Position numbers and translations under genes: made by a program
NCBI GenBank assembly: GCA_021229015.1
Contig: CM037785.1
Coordinates: 41,598,766-41,662,765 of the forward strand
DNA: 64,000 nt
Reading direction: 5' to 3'
Origin: Solen grandis
Taxonomy: Eukaryota > Mollusca > Bivalvia > Adapedonta > Solenidae
Notes under the pieces: generated by a model
Seen by the model: the letters and a program-made list of their open reading frames with translations, nothing else
Told to the model about the DNA's origin: nothing
Database searches by the model: none
Shown: positions 1 through 12,206 of the stretch, piece after piece
Layout of the letters: the number at the start of each line of letters is the position of its first letter
Position numbering within the stretch: position 1 is the stretch's first letter

Positions 1-783
1 TACAAAGTATCGACCTCCGTAATCGTGTGAAGCCTTACCATGTTCGATATACACTAAGTACAAAAACACACAAAAAATGTAATAACGATTCTTAGGAAAT
101 TAGTTTCCGTGCACTTTTAGTGATAGTTGAAATATCCTCAGAGAAAAGGTATAAATATATTTCTAAGTCGAATCTAGGATGTATATTGATCACCGCCCCA
201 AGAGAGCTTCCTTTTCTTTCTCTTTGTATGTTGGTATAGAACCACTATAGGTACTCGCTCATTGTTTCATGATAACCCCGCTCGCAGGCTCTCAGTGCCT
301 TGGGTGCTTTGATTTGATTCAGATTGGACCAGGGTAAGGTGCCCAAAGGAGGTCATGACCTTACAAATGATACGCTTGTGAGCGCTAAATGGTACAGTGC
401 GGTAAAATAGCTGTGGTAATTATGCAAATCAACTATGCCTGCATATGTTTATCGATACGTAAAACTGGCTACTGCCAACAACAAAAAAAAAAAAAAAAAA
501 AATAACATCCAGATCTGCCGGTACCTCACAGAGTGATAAGGTTTATGATATTATGACATGAAAACGAATGAGAGGAAAATTCTTTCAGAACTATGATCAG
601 TCTGATCTTGCGGTAAAACTCTATATACATGTAATTAGCTGAACTTTCCTATATTTGACATATACACAGACACAGTGACGATACTCTTGTTTTCTTTATA
701 ATGTAACATATATACTTAAAGCAAAGTCTTATCCCTCTCTGGCCCTACCCCAGGGGTCAGATAAAAATACAATGTTTTCCGAA
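1..783. other. Non-genic AT-rich sequence
   Basis: No exon, RNA gene or repeat boundary is recognised here. It contains an A-homopolymer at about 482-501 and is otherwise AT-rich unique-looking sequence. Confidence 0.5.
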
Positions 784-794
784 TGTTAGGAAAG

Positions 795-1105
795 GTTGTT
801 CGTTTGTTGGGTTTAACGTCCCGCCGACAGTATTTCAGTCATTTGGAGACGATGTCTACTTGAGAAAAAATATAGTGCTTCCACATCAGTATCACGCCAT
901 AGACACATGGCATGATACCACACCCAGTCACATTATTCTGACACCGGGCCAACCAGTCCTGCAACTATTACCCTTAAATGCTGATCACCAAGCAAGGGAG
1001 CTATACCAGTGCCAGTTTTACGAATTTGGTATGTCGCGGCCGGGGATCGATCCCACGACCTCCCACTCAGGCGGATGCTCTAACCACTCGGTTACCGGAG
1101 ACGGT
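795..1105 (-). mobile_element. tRNA-derived SINE, family A, full length
   Basis: On the minus strand the element starts with a tRNA-like head. Box A lies around TGGTTAGAGCATCC and box B around GGGATCGATCCC (about 1040-1100). A body that recurs at 1542, 2961, 45048 and 60118 follows. The unit is flanked by an exact 11-bp duplication TGTTAGGAAAG (784-794 and 1106-1116), which fits target-primed insertion. The head does not form a good cloverleaf acceptor stem, so it is a SINE promoter and not a tRNA gene. Confidence 0.85.
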
Positions 1106-1116
1106 TGTTAGGAAAG

Positions 1117-1533
1117 TGTACATCTGCCAAAAGAAGCATTAGAATTTGCCTGCTATTTTTATCCAGTGAGCCCGAAAATTCAAATTCCTGGTCGATTTAA
1201 TTTGTTTTGTTAAGATTTTGCGAGACTTGTCAACTTAATTGAACTTTAACTGTTAAGAGTTTACGACGAAGTACGCATGTCATTATTTCAAATTATGCTC
1301 CGCCCTATTCACGTGATAGTCATATATGGCAGTGTTTGCTACACCGATCCGTTCACACGAGGCGTGCTGGTCATAAATATGTTGACGTCAATTGTAAATT
1401 ATCATGTTAATAATACACACTTATATATGAAAGAGGAGATTCGGGGGGAAAATGCAAAGTGAGAAAATATAGTGCTACCAGCTCTATCCAAACGGACTCC
1501 TTAGGAAAGAATAAGATGCTAAAATAAATATCA
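1117..1533. other. Non-genic spacer
   Basis: Only short random open frames lie here (for example 1277-1462). No splice context, domain or repeat end is recognised. Confidence 0.45.
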
Positions 1534-1541
1534 AAATACAA

Positions 1542-2039
1542 AAACTGTTTGTTTGTTCGTTTATTAGACTTAACGTCCCACCGACAGTATTTCAGTCATT
1601 TCTCGAGACAGATGTAGTGCTGTCACACTGCAAAGTATCTTGCCGTAGACAGTTGGCATGATACCGCACCCAGTCACATTATCCTAACACCGGGCCAACC
1701 AGTCCTGGAACTACCCTTATATGTTGTTGTTGTTGTTGTATTGGGGTTTACCGTCGCTGCGATAGTATTTCAATCATAAAGCGACGTCCAGCTAATTACA
1801 GGTGGAGGAAGACCCCGAATACACAGAGGTACCCGGGTAGAATCACCAACCTACCGCAAGCCAGCTGGAAGGCTTCCTCACATGAAAAATCCGAAGTCCC
1901 TACCGGGATTCGAACCCACAGCGTTGAGGGGCTGCGAGATTTTTAGTCCACGACTGTAACCGCTCGGCCACGGCGGCCCCCTTATATGTTGAGTGCCAAG
2001 CAAGGGAGGTATACCAGTAACTATGTTTACGACTTTGGT
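1542..2039 (-). mobile_element. SINE family A copy, head-truncated and split by a second SINE
   Basis: The body matches the family A copy at 795-1105 but the tRNA-like head is missing. AAATACAA occurs just before (1534-1541) and just after (2040-2047), a likely target duplication. A family B SINE interrupts it at 1727-1978. Confidence 0.75.
1727..1978 (-). mobile_element. tRNA-derived SINE, family B, nested in a family A SINE
   Basis: Read on the minus strand, the head carries box A TGGCCGAGCGGTTA and box B GGTTCGAATCC. A body of about 170 bp follows, then a (CAA)n-type tail that appears as TTG repeats on the plus strand. CCCTTATATGTTG occurs on both sides (1714-1726 and 1979-1991), a 13-bp target duplication inside the older SINE. 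Related copies lie at 46901-47147 and 49889-50065. Confidence 0.85.
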
Positions 2040-2047
2040 AAATACAA

Positions 2048-2957
2048 GAAATGAACTAGTGATATAACGTTCATAAACAACTTACAAATCATGTATTAAC
2101 TCGTTTGGTATTTAATATATCTATAGTATTCCTAGCCTTGATATATTCCGCTGCATTGCGGTGGTGATTTAGTTGCAAAATATCTATACTGCAGATATTT
2201 TGTGAAACGCGTGTCGTATGCTTCCTGCAGTCGGGGTTTCGACTGCCACCTAGGTAATGAGTGCATTTTTACGAGCGTTGGGGTGCTTTGACAAAATGCA
2301 TGTCCCCACTCCTCGCGTGCAAGATAGTTTGTAAATAAATTACAAACCTGCCTTTAATGCATGCGTCTGTGAAGAATTACACCGGCACATGACATCTCAA
2401 CAAATAAAAGTAGAATGGTAGACTTACTCAATCGCATGTTTATTTCTGATCATTAATTGCAATTAAGCAGTTCTTCTTTTCATTAAATATACAATTTAAT
2501 CAACATACTCTATGACTAGAATATGCCACTGATTCCTCTTTAAAATGAAAAGCGGAAATATCGGTACCCGTTGCTGGACCATTAGCTGTGTCATATCTCT
2601 AATTTAAATTCTATGAACATTGCTATACATTGTTTCATAAACGTGCCGTGTTGGTATCGTTCTTTTGCCATTTTTACTCTCGCAAATAGACCCGTTTTTT
2701 CTCAGAAAATGTCCATTATAATTATGTTTCTTTCTAATAATACATCTAGATGGGTTTTTTTTTTTTTGTTTTTTTTTTTGGTTTTTTTTTGTCAAGAACC
2801 TGCAAATATATATTTAAAATTAGCTGTCTGAACTTATATTTTGAGTAAATGAAGTAAAAATAAAAAAAAATAGACGAGATACGAAAAGAATCTGGAATCC
2901 ACCAGATGATAAATAAGAAAAGTAAAAAAACGTATTCTTTTCTACATTTTAGAAAGA
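2048..2957. other. Non-genic sequence with T-homopolymers
   Basis: AT-rich; a long T/G-interrupted T-run lies at about 2754-2791. Small open frames on both strands overlap the homopolymer and are not credible genes. Confidence 0.45.
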
Positions 2958-2960
2958 TGA

Positions 2961-3172
2961 TTGTTTGTTTGTTGTGTTTAACGTCCCACCGACAGTATTT
3001 CAGTCATTTGGAGACAATGTCTACTTGAGAAAGATGTAGTGCTGCCACACTTAGTCACATTATCCTGACATTGGGCCAACCAGTCCTGGAACTACCCTTA
3101 TATGCTGAGTGCAAAGCAAGGGAGCTATAACAGTACCATCTTTCACGACTTTGGTATGTCGCGGACGGTTTC
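2961..3172 (-). mobile_element. SINE family A fragment
   Basis: The sequence is homologous to the body of the copy at 795-1105, including the conserved stretches around ACGTCCCACCGACAG and GGGCCAACCAGTCCTG. It has an internal deletion and only a trace of the tRNA-like head (about 3158-3172). Confidence 0.75.
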
Positions 3173-4562
3173 CAAGCTTATACATATGGATATTAATGTG
3201 ATGTACAAAATGAGTATATCTATCATAGCCTTGTTAGCTTCGATAATAATGTGTTTAAGTTCAGAGCTGAAGGTTGTGAGTTCGAATCTGGCTCAGACCA
3301 TAAATATGTTCATATGTTTTTTTAATAATGTCTAATAATGTAACGCATAAACATCACACATATATAGCACGATTTGGTCGACATTTATGTTGTAACTTTA
3401 GGTTGTTTAATGAATACTCCACCGAATATAGAATTAAGAAAGACGACAATAAAAAAATCAAATGACCGATAGTCCTGAGAACTGTCAACTGAAAAATACT
3501 GCAGGAGTATACTAGTTTAACAGTTTGTGCAAGCCAAATCAATGGGTTTTGAACTCACAGACACTTAATAATTGAATGGAAGAAAATCTTTCAGAACCGA
3601 TAATATAATTAGATACTGTCATGATTAAGATTTGTTTCAATTTTAAAGTTAAGGCCTGGGCAGACTTGATAAAAAAATTTTCGAATGTTTATTTATATAC
3701 AGAAATAATAATAATTGTAAAAAAAATAACAGAAAACACAAAGACGTGTTAATATCATTAATATGTTCAAATTACTCTTATTGCACATATTAAGGTATTA
3801 TTGTAACTAACTAGAGTAAACTGTTATAGAATCTGAGTCCTAGGTTCGTAAGGGTCCGGGTCCGTAAGGATCCGTGACCTTACATCATTCCCGCGAGACG
3901 AGACGCATTCGACGAGATCCGGTTGGCCGTGATAGATCTATATTATTTTTAATTATATTATATCAATAGCTGGTTAACAGAGAAGATAAACATACGCATT
4001 GGTTTAGTTCTTGCGTCCATAGGCATAGAATACTTTAGTATTAAAAGTTTAATATTGAATATCTATTTTCAATTCGTAATGTACTCTTTCTTATGAACAC
4101 TCAGGCAATGTCGACCATTTATGCTTATTGTATTCGAGTCAAATTTTCGTTGTAAAATTTTAAGATACATATGTGTTGATCTACAAATCTTTCACGGGCC
4201 CAAACGTATAGCCGTAGACGTGAGCCAGAATGAAATATCATTTTATCATACGTGTTGTGACTTTAAATTATAGATTACATACAACGCATTCTGAAAGAGT
4301 TACTCATACGAGAAAAAAATGTGAATAAATCACGATATAATATAGAAACAGGGATTGTTTATACCGAAATATGAGTTATCAGGTTTCGGAGACCGACATC
4401 ATAGCACTGAGACTTTATTCTGAATTCTTAGTATGCAGCTAATAAAAAAAAAGACACCGGCAATTAAAAAAATATTCGTTTATCCTCTCACAGAGCAAAA
4501 ACATGAAGAAAAAAAAAAGATAATTGAACAAATTATGAATTTTCAACAACAACAAAAAAGAA
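3173..4562. other. Non-genic AT-rich sequence
   Basis: No gene recognised. A box B-like motif (GGTTGTGAGTTCGAATC, about 3270-3287) suggests an eroded tRNA-derived SINE head. A mildly GC-rich patch at about 3835-3930 has no assignable feature. Confidence 0.4.
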
Positions 4563-4635
4563 ATGTCTGCATCATGGATTTGAACCTGCCACTTTGTGAA
4601 TTCCAAGCCGCCGAACTTATCACTAGGCCACCCGT
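4563..4635 (-). repeat. tRNA-like sequence, probably an old SINE head
   Basis: On the minus strand, TGGCCTAGTGATAAG resembles box A and GGCAGGTTCAAATCC resembles box B, about 30 bases apart. The ends do not pair as a tRNA acceptor stem. A SINE head or tRNA pseudogene fits better than a functional tRNA. Confidence 0.45.
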
Positions 4636-4639
4636 ACTT

Positions 4640-5914
4640 ATTCAAAGTATGGATCTTTGCAAACCATATTACTATTAAATCAAAGCGCAGAGAAAACCCT
4701 CAGAGCTATAGCTAAAACGTGTGAATAATAAAGCTAATCCCTTCAATATTTATTTTTGTGGAATGCATGTAAAAATAAGGGAAGTTAAATATTACTATTA
4801 TTAGTTATTATTACTAATAATATTATTGTGAGTTATGTTAAGAAGTATTTTCTAAATAGGAAAAAGGGAGGTAATTAATAAAGAGGATGCACTTATTAAT
4901 AGCCTATTCATGTGTGAAGCTTAAATTGTTTGAGATAACAGATAATTAAAATAATGAGCAAGAAATAGTTGTGGTTCTTAGTACAGTTTCTCTCATTGAC
5001 CTCAGTCAATGTATTAAGTTTCATCTCACTACTTTTAATACTTCATAGATTTGCTGTAAACAAATATAGATTTTATAAAAAAAAAAAAAAAAGCAAGAAA
5101 ATTCATGTTCTTTGTGACTGGGCTTCCTACCCATGTGTGAAGTATGATATCAATTCCATCAATAGCTTTTTTTTTTAAATATGCTCTAGAAAAACATAAT
5201 TCCAACATATAATTAATGAAGATTATGTCAGTTTCATCAAAGGCACACGCACACACAATAGAAATAACACCATAAACATAGAAAATCACTATGAATATTA
5301 AAGGAGCCTTCGCTTTTAATTCATTTAGAGTTATTTTTTTATTTCTCAGAAAAGGGAACGATTCCGGGGGGAAAAAATGCTAACAAATCAGTAAATTGAC
5401 AGGAAAAGCTAAAATTTAAAGGTATATGCATATTGATCATCGTTGTGTAACCCACTTCTGCTGATAACGATGATCTCCATTTAATGGAGAGTAACGAAAC
5501 AAATCGAACGTGGGTGTCCGACGCTGTAGTTAATATATTGTGTTAATTTTTAGGAAAATTATAATGATCCATGCATGATTCGATTATGCTATATAACTAT
5601 GGCGAGCGTAGTGCTGCAACATAGTATAAAGAAAAATATCTTATCAGTAAAACTATATTGAATAATGTTCAGTAATGTTAAAAACAAAAAATTGTTTTCA
5701 ATAAAAAAATGAGTTGACAAAAATTAAACTTCATAAAATATATATATCTCCTATATTCATAGCGTTCGCGTTTTCTTATTTATAAATAATTAAGTAATGA
5801 ACTTGATGCGTATTAATAAATGTGTATGTAAATAAGAAGTCTTTGTTCATATATCGTCCGTGATTTCTTGTATTTACATTGAAATTATTCATTTTAGTAT
5901 GGTGGCTGATTTCT
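4640..5914. other. Non-genic AT-rich sequence
   Basis: Nothing beyond homopolymer runs (A-run at about 5078-5092, T-run at about 5167-5176) and random short frames. Confidence 0.45.
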
Positions 5915-6275
5915 GCCATTTCGTGTTGTCGTGTCTTCGCCCCGAAAGGCGAAAGGCGAAATAACGAAAACATGCCATATTGTCGTTATTTCGCCTGTCG
6001 CCTTTCGGGGCGAAGACACGACAACACGAAACATGTCAGGCGAAATAACGAAATTTTAACAGGCGAAAGGACGAAAAGTTTCGCCTTTGAATGTTTCGTG
6101 TCCGCGGGTCGAAACCTTTCGTGTCGGCGCCCTTTGTTTGTCGTGTCTTCGTGTCTTCGCCCCGAAACGCGAAAGGCGAAATAACGACAACGTTGCAGAT
6201 TTTGTCGTCCTTTCGCCTCGAAAGGCGAAAGTCGAAAAACGAAAATGACAACGTTTCGGGTTTCGCCTTCCGGTA
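5915..6275. repeat. GC-rich hairpin cluster built from CGAAAGGCGAAA motifs
   Basis: This island contrasts sharply with its AT-rich surroundings. The segment 5928-5972 reappears as its reverse complement at about 5976-6021, giving a hairpin with arms of about 40 bases. Variants of the same motif (CGAAAGGCGAAA, GTCGTGTCTTCGCCCCGAAA) recur in both orientations to about 6270. Overlapping open frames on both strands are by-products of the low-complexity codon content. It looks like a multi-hairpin MITE or foldback repeat. Confidence 0.7.
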
Positions 6276-6399
6276 GACATGCGCAGAACGTTTACACATA
6301 TGCATATTTGTTGTAAATATCAACAATGCCAGGTGAAGATAGCTTTATTTCACTGCAGCAGAATATATACGCCGATAATATCCTTTTGAGTGTAAAATT

Positions 6400-6499
6400 N
6401 NNNNNNNNNNNNNNNNNNNNNNNNNNNNNNNNNNNNNNNNNNNNNNNNNNNNNNNNNNNNNNNNNNNNNNNNNNNNNNNNNNNNNNNNNNNNNNNNNNN
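6400..6499. other. Assembly gap (100 N)
   Basis: Exactly 100 N; the round number implies a gap of unknown true size. Confidence 0.95.
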
Positions 6500-7041
6500 A
6501 TATTTTTTTTCCGTCTGTAACCAGAAACCATTTTTTTTTTTTTTTTTTTTACTTCTAATTGGGAAAAGAACAAACATGAAAAAGGGATACATACACATAA
6601 CCAAAGAGTTTAATGTAAGGAATACTAGGATAATAACAACTTTCATACAAATGAGCCAAAACAGGCTAGAACTCCTAAATCTTAAAACAAACTGAAAGCA
6701 CAGATACTGAAAGATTACCTTGTGTATCTTGGGCCGGCCAAGCCTCTCCCAGGGCCCCTTGAATAGGAATTGAACTCAAAATTGTTGTAGTCATCTTCTA
6801 ATGGGTTCCAGTAATTATCCATCCTGAAATCTGAAGAAACGTACTGGTGTTCACTTAGGCCATTATTTATTTATCTTTTAAGTTTTAAGAACCTTTGTCC
6901 AGAAAAGCACATTTTCAGAAAGAAACAAGTGTTCGTTGGAATATGTGTAACCTTCTGAAGCATGACGGAGAAAGTGTGTTGGACAGACAGACAGACGATG
7001 GTAAAGAGATCCCTAAAGGTTTTTTCATTATACCTGCCCAT
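6500..7041. other. Non-genic sequence
   Basis: A T-homopolymer lies at about 6531-6550; no gene or recognisable repeat boundary follows up to the MITE at 7042. Confidence 0.45.
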
Positions 7042-7283
7042 TTAACCCTTTCCCTCATATAGACTCATTTTGATGCACTCAATAGGTACCACATAAAGCC
7101 TGATCTGCAGAAAACCACAGTTAAACCTTACCAAATTTAATTATAAAATCCTCATTTCCAGACCACTGAGGAGCAGCGAACAGCATAAAACCTGATCAGC
7201 CTGCGAGTTACTCGCAGGCTGATCTGGTTTTATGCTGTTGGCATAGGTCTTTTCATGGTGTCCTCTGTGAGGGAAAGGGTTAA
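7042..7283 (+). mobile_element. piggyBac-type MITE, copy 1
   Basis: TTAA occurs at both ends (7042-7045 and 7280-7283). Between them the terminal inverted repeats are CCCTTTCCCTCATA and TGAGGGAAAGGG. TTAA target duplication next to CCC-type ends is the hallmark of piggyBac. The inside carries a near-perfect hairpin (GATCAGCCTGCGAG / CTCGCAGGCTGATC). There is no coding capacity. Copies at 43609 (opposite orientation) and 53532 share the whole structure. Confidence 0.85.
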
Positions 7284-7975
7284 AGATGCCACATCACATT
7301 GTTTTCAAATGATGAAGTAACAATACTCAATCAAATTTCAATAATTCTAATAACTTTCATCCAAACTTCATAAGAAAGAGATATTTTAATTGCCAGCACA
7401 TCTACAACCAATCGGATTCATTGTAACATTACTGTCACATGACTTGCACATTGGATAAACTGAAGAGAAAGTATACAACCTTTGGAATTGGTGTTAAAAC
7501 TTTATTCCATGTGCTTGAAAATTTAGATTCTGCATGCCGGTGTAATTGTTTTATGAAATTATTGCATTAATTTACCTTGTCCTGTTGCAGATACCATTGT
7601 TTTTTACTGTTATTTCAGAGATGGCGAAATCCATTGTCCGAGCTGTACATTTGCCGGCACGGACAAGTAAATTTTCACTGTTGACTTGTCCGTGGACAAC
7701 CAAAAATCCAAAACCGTAGCAAAAATTTAAATTCAAAACTCTAAACTGCAGCATTTCAACTGTAAAGATATCCCTGACGTGCGTCTGTCAAAAACAGTTT
7801 ATTTTTCGGCATCTTACAAGATGATCCGCATATTAAACCATTCCGTTTTGACTGGTTTCGTTTCTAAAATGTTAAGATATGAAAATTAAAGGTCAAAGTC
7901 AGCACTTTAACGAAAAGTCTATAATCGGTAAATTCCTTGTTAAATGGATTGATTCCTTATAAAAAAGTTGTCCCA
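7284..7975. other. Non-genic sequence with CTTGTCCG/CGGACAAG motifs
   Basis: No gene seen. CGGACAAGTAAATTTTCACTG and ACTTGTCCGTGG lie around 7660-7695 and related motifs recur in inverted order at about 9279-9340. They may be the ends of an older element that later received the repeat at 7981. Confidence 0.35.
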
Positions 7976-7980
7976 ATCAA

Positions 7981-8930
7981 AACAAGAGGGCCAAGATGGC
8001 CCTTGGTCGCTCACCTGAGAAAGATGATTCCTTAAGAAATAAAAGATGCTTGAGTGTAAAAGTGAAATCTGGCTTTTTTTTATGGTGAAATGGGCATAAC
8101 TCCTAAATTTACAAGTCAATATCAGTTATAATTGAACCCGATTGTGAGATTATGGGCATAAACATTGCCATAAAGTTTAAAAATGATTGTTAAAAAAATG
8201 AAGTTGGTAGAGAATAAACAAAGTGAAATGAAGTTGGTAGAGAATAAACAAAGTGAAATCTTTTTTTTAAAAGGGAATCCTGACCTAAACCCTCAGCCAC
8301 AATTGAACTCAATCGAGACATTATGGTTAAAGTTTGAAGATTAAAAAAAAAGATGCTAGAGGTAAACAACGTGAAATATGGCCTTTTTTTAAAAGGGGCA
8401 TAACTCCTGGCCTAATTGACGGATCTCAGCCATAATCGAACTCAATCGAGACCTTATGGTCATAAGCATTGTCATAAAGTTTGAAGATGATTGCTCAAAA
8501 GATGAAGATGCTAGAATGTAAACAACATGAAATCTGGCTTTTTTTGAATATTAAAAGGGGCATAACGCCTGACCTAACGGTACGATATCAGCCATAAATT
8601 GGCCGTGATTTTAAATTGATATAAAGTTTGAAGATAATTGCTCATGAAATGAAGATGCTAGAGTGCAAACAATGTGAAATCTGGCTTTTTTGAATTTTAA
8701 AAGGGGCATAACTCCTGACCTAATGTTCCGATATCAGCCATAATTGAACTTGGCCGAGATTTTATGGTTATAAACATTGTTTTAAAGTTTGAAGATAATT
8801 ACTAATAAAATGAAGATGCTAGAGTGCAAACGAACAAATTGTGGACGACGGACGGACGGACAGACGGACGACGGACATTCATCAATCCTAAAAGCTCATC
8901 CTGAGCACACGTGCTCAGGTGAGCTAAAAA
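7981..8930 (+). mobile_element. Hairpin-ended modular repeat (AACAAGAGGGCC type), copy 1
   Basis: The 5' end is AACAAGAGGGCC followed by a GGCCAAGATGGCC palindrome and CGCTCACCTGAG. The 3' end is a run of GACGGACGGAC-type sequence, then the hairpin TGAGCACACGTGCTCA and GGTGAGCTAAAAA. The core is a degenerate tandem unit of about 130-150 bp (GGGGCATAACTCCTGACCTAA...). No clear target duplication and no ORF are seen. It could be a non-autonomous Helitron-like or 'pearl'-like element; assignment is by architecture only. Confidence 0.65.
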
Positions 8931-8934
8931 AGGA

Positions 8935-9978
8935 AAGAATATCCAGATCAAACCCCCAAGAAAACAATAAAAGACTAAGATTAAAAATACGATAAAACAA
9001 AGCGTTAAAGATCATTTTAAGAATCATGCATTAAAGACTTCCCATGGCTTAGAGTCAATGAATAGGGCTCGGCGAAATATCGAATTTGACCGCAATAACA
9101 GATGCATTTAAGACAATTCTGATGAGTTAAACAGTTTGATTGTTAAATCAGTCAGTAAAAAATGTTTCAAGTTTCAGTGTTAAGGCAGTTAATATAATGT
9201 TGTTTTTTTACATGCCTAAATTAATATATTAAAATTTGAATTATTTCCTTATTTTATACCAATAGTTTTTCAAAAAAGTACGGACAAGTAGTGTTTTGCT
9301 ACGGACAAGTGAAATTTTAAGTTTGGTCATCGTGGACAAGTAATATAAAATGAGATTTCGCCTTATTTGTTTTTGCATTATGGGTGGAAAATGCTTTTTA
9401 GTTACCATCGACTTTAAATAAAATTTTGTATCTTGTACACTTGCGATAGGTGCAAAGGATTTAAAAGTATGGTCATAACTTCATAAATGACTGATAAATT
9501 TGCATTTTCAAAGAAAGGTATGAATCTAGGTCAATAGTAGTATCCCTTGTGTTTGTAGTGATATGTAGGAGGAGGAGCCTTAATATCACATTTTTTGGGA
9601 AAATACTGCCATTTTTTAACATTGGGAAAAGAAAAATCCTGGGTAAGATGAAAATTTTGGAGAAAACTGCATGAATTTAAAGAATTTTTCAGAGGGGAAG
9701 GGGCCTATGAACAGCACCTGTTAAATAAGGGAATAAGCCCTGCATTTCGTGGTTACAGTAGCAATAGTTAATAAGCCAAGCCTGTCTCCAATGGATAGTT
9801 CCCTGACCCTAACTTTTATTTAAATAAAAATAGGTTTGGCCACAAACAATGACATGTGCTCCTTTGTTAACATTGTGTTTGTGGGACAAAATGTAACTAA
9901 TCTATTGTTAAGATATGCTAATAGGTGGGTCATGGAACAACTATGCATTCTCTGGTGGGGAAAGGTTACATGAGATTG
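8935..9978. other. Non-genic sequence
   Basis: Apart from the CGGACAAGT motifs at about 9279-9340 no feature is recognised. An 8-bp target duplication of the following hAT element occupies 9971-9978. Confidence 0.4.
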
Positions 9979-10715
9979 TAGGGATGGGTACCACCAGATT
10001 TTTTGTACCGCGGTATACCACGGTATTCCATAGGCGTATCGCGGTACATACCGCGGTATTATTATGATTATATTAATGTATGCAATATCCGTCTCAGACA
10101 AAATGATTTCAAAATGTTTTACTTTAATCTTATTAAACAAAGAATAAAATAAACATAAGAATACACAGTGCAATACTTATATCCTCGAGTACACAGTTCT
10201 GACGCACCTAAGAAAAAATCGTGGTCTTTTTTAATTTAACATAAACAAAAAATATAATTTTCCTTTGTATGGTAAAACTAAGTAATTTATTCATAGTCTT
10301 ACATTGTTTTCAAGTGGCTGGCATCGTTTTTTCAACGAAAAATCACTAATGTCTGTATAATTCAGTGAGGCTGACTTGAGAGTACAATGAAATGACGCAT
10401 CTGATTGGGTTTTCATTTAATCATTATAGCATACTTTTAAAAATTTAATTTTCGTGTCAGAAATAATGTACGAGGGAATGCTGGTTGCATATATTTTTTC
10501 TATTTCATTGTTTCACTGAAAATATGCTAGATGAGAAAAAGTATTTATTGAAAAGGAGGTTTTGCAGGTGTGTTGTATAAAGTACACCAAATAATAGCCC
10601 TGCATCAATAACTCGCCACATTTTGGCTTTCTAACGCTAAAATGGATGTTGACAAACAAAACTTGAAAGAATGCTGTCACACGGAATCCATTTAATAAAA
10701 ATCGAGGTCAAAACA

Positions 10716-11872
10716 AACAAGAGGGCCAAGATGGCCCTGTGTCGCTCACCTGATTAAGATGGCAGTGTTAGGCATAATGACAAAAAATCTGGCATCTAAA
10801 AGTGTTTTTCTAACATTTGACTAAGTGACCTACATATTGATCCTACCTGAATTTGCACTCAACAGGGAATTCATGCAGTCATCATTCATATTAAGTTTAA
10901 TGAAGACTGGGACAAAAATGTAGGCCTCTAGAGTGTTCACAAGGTTTTTCTTAGATTTGACCTGGTGACCTAGTTTTTGATCTCATGTGACTCATTTTCA
11001 AACTCATCCAAATATCAATTAGACAAACATCCTGACCAAATTATGAAGATTGGCAAAATTGTGGCCTCTAGAGAGTTCACAAGGTTTTCCTTAGATTTGA
11101 CCTGGTGACCTAGTTTTTGATCCCACATGACCCAATTTCAAACTCATGCAAGATATCATGTAGACAAACATCCTGACCAAAATTTATGAAGATTAGGCCA
11201 AAACTGTGGCCTGTACAGTGTTCAAAAGGTTTTTCTAAGATTTGACCGGACCTAGTTTTTGACCCCACATGACCCAATTTCGAACTCATCAGATATCATG
11301 TAGACAAACATCCTGACCAAGTTTCATGAAGATTGGGCCAAAATTGTGGCCTGTAGAGTGTTCACAAGCTTTTTCTAAGATTTGACCTGGTGACCTAGTT
11401 TTTGACCCCACATGACCCAATTTCGAACTCATCCGAGATATCATGTAGACAAACATCCTGATTAAGTTTCATGAAGATTGGGCCAAATTTGTGGCCTCTA
11501 GAGTGTTCACAAGGTTTTTCAAGGATTTGACCTAGTGACCTAGTTTTTGACCCCACATGACCCAATTTCGAACTCATCCGAGATATCATGTAGACAAACA
11601 TCCTGATTAAGTTTCATGAAGATTGGGCCAAATTTGTGGCCTCTAGAGTGTTCACAAGGTTCAGTGACCTAGTTTTTGACCCCACATGACCCAATTTCGA
11701 ACTCATCCGAGATATCATGTAGACAAACATCCTGACCAAGTTTCATGAAGATTGGGCCAAAACTGTGGCCTCTAGAGTGTTCACAAGCAATTGTTGACGA
11801 CGGACGACGCACGACGGACAAAAGGCGATCACAAAAGCTCACCCGAGCACAAGTGCTCAGGTGAGCTAAAAA
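10716..11872 (+). mobile_element. Hairpin-ended modular repeat, copy 2, nested in the hAT element
   Basis: Ends match copy 1 (AACAAGAGGGCC ... hairpin ... GTGAGCTAAAAA), but the core differs. It is about seven tandem units of roughly 145 bp carrying GACCTAGTTTTTGACCCC and AAACATCCTGACCAAG. A GACGACGGACGACG tract precedes the terminal hairpin. Its position inside an element with intact target duplications shows that it inserted after the hAT. Confidence 0.75.
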
Positions 11873-12023
11873 GGCATCGGAATAATGATGCGTCAGAATA
11901 GAGTACCGTACGATATTTCTTAAAAATAACTTCTGTCTGCCTGACTAGAAAATGAAAAAAAGAAAAAATAACATATTTCGACGCAAATAATTTCGGTATT
12001 ATGGGGGATATTGTCTCAGTTTG

Positions 12024-12206
12024 CCGGCGAAGATGTGACATTAAATTTGACGTTCCACCGCCTGCACATTTCAATACCATGTCACATTTACTACATACGG
12101 CAGTATTTTCTGTAATTTTATTTCTTATTTTCGACTTTTGAAGTCCAAAATACTTCCAGATATCCGATTTTGCTTTTGGATTTTTCACTGCGATGAACTC
12201 ATCCAT
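12024..12206 (-). pseudogene. BED zinc-finger fragment of a hAT transposase
   Basis: From a plausible ATG at 12206, about 61 codons read as a BED finger: W17 and F20 in DIWKYFG, C38-x2-C41 (CSKC), then H58 in SNLMSHLRR. BED domains bind zinc through C-x2-C and two further His/Cys residues. The expected last ligand just after LRR is not seen and the frame runs into unrelated sequence. The DDE catalytic part is absent. The only reading is a leftover N-terminus of the surrounding hAT transposon, with no neighbouring host exon. Confidence 0.65.

Noticed and set aside
6292..6646. ORFs spanning the N gap (also at 56393-56657)
   Set aside because: They contain unknown residues from the 100-N gaps and have no support on either side.
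7655..9347. Possible larger transposon bounded by CGGACAAGT / ACTTGTCCG motifs
   Set aside because: The inverted ends are short and irregular and no target duplication was found; kept only as a note.
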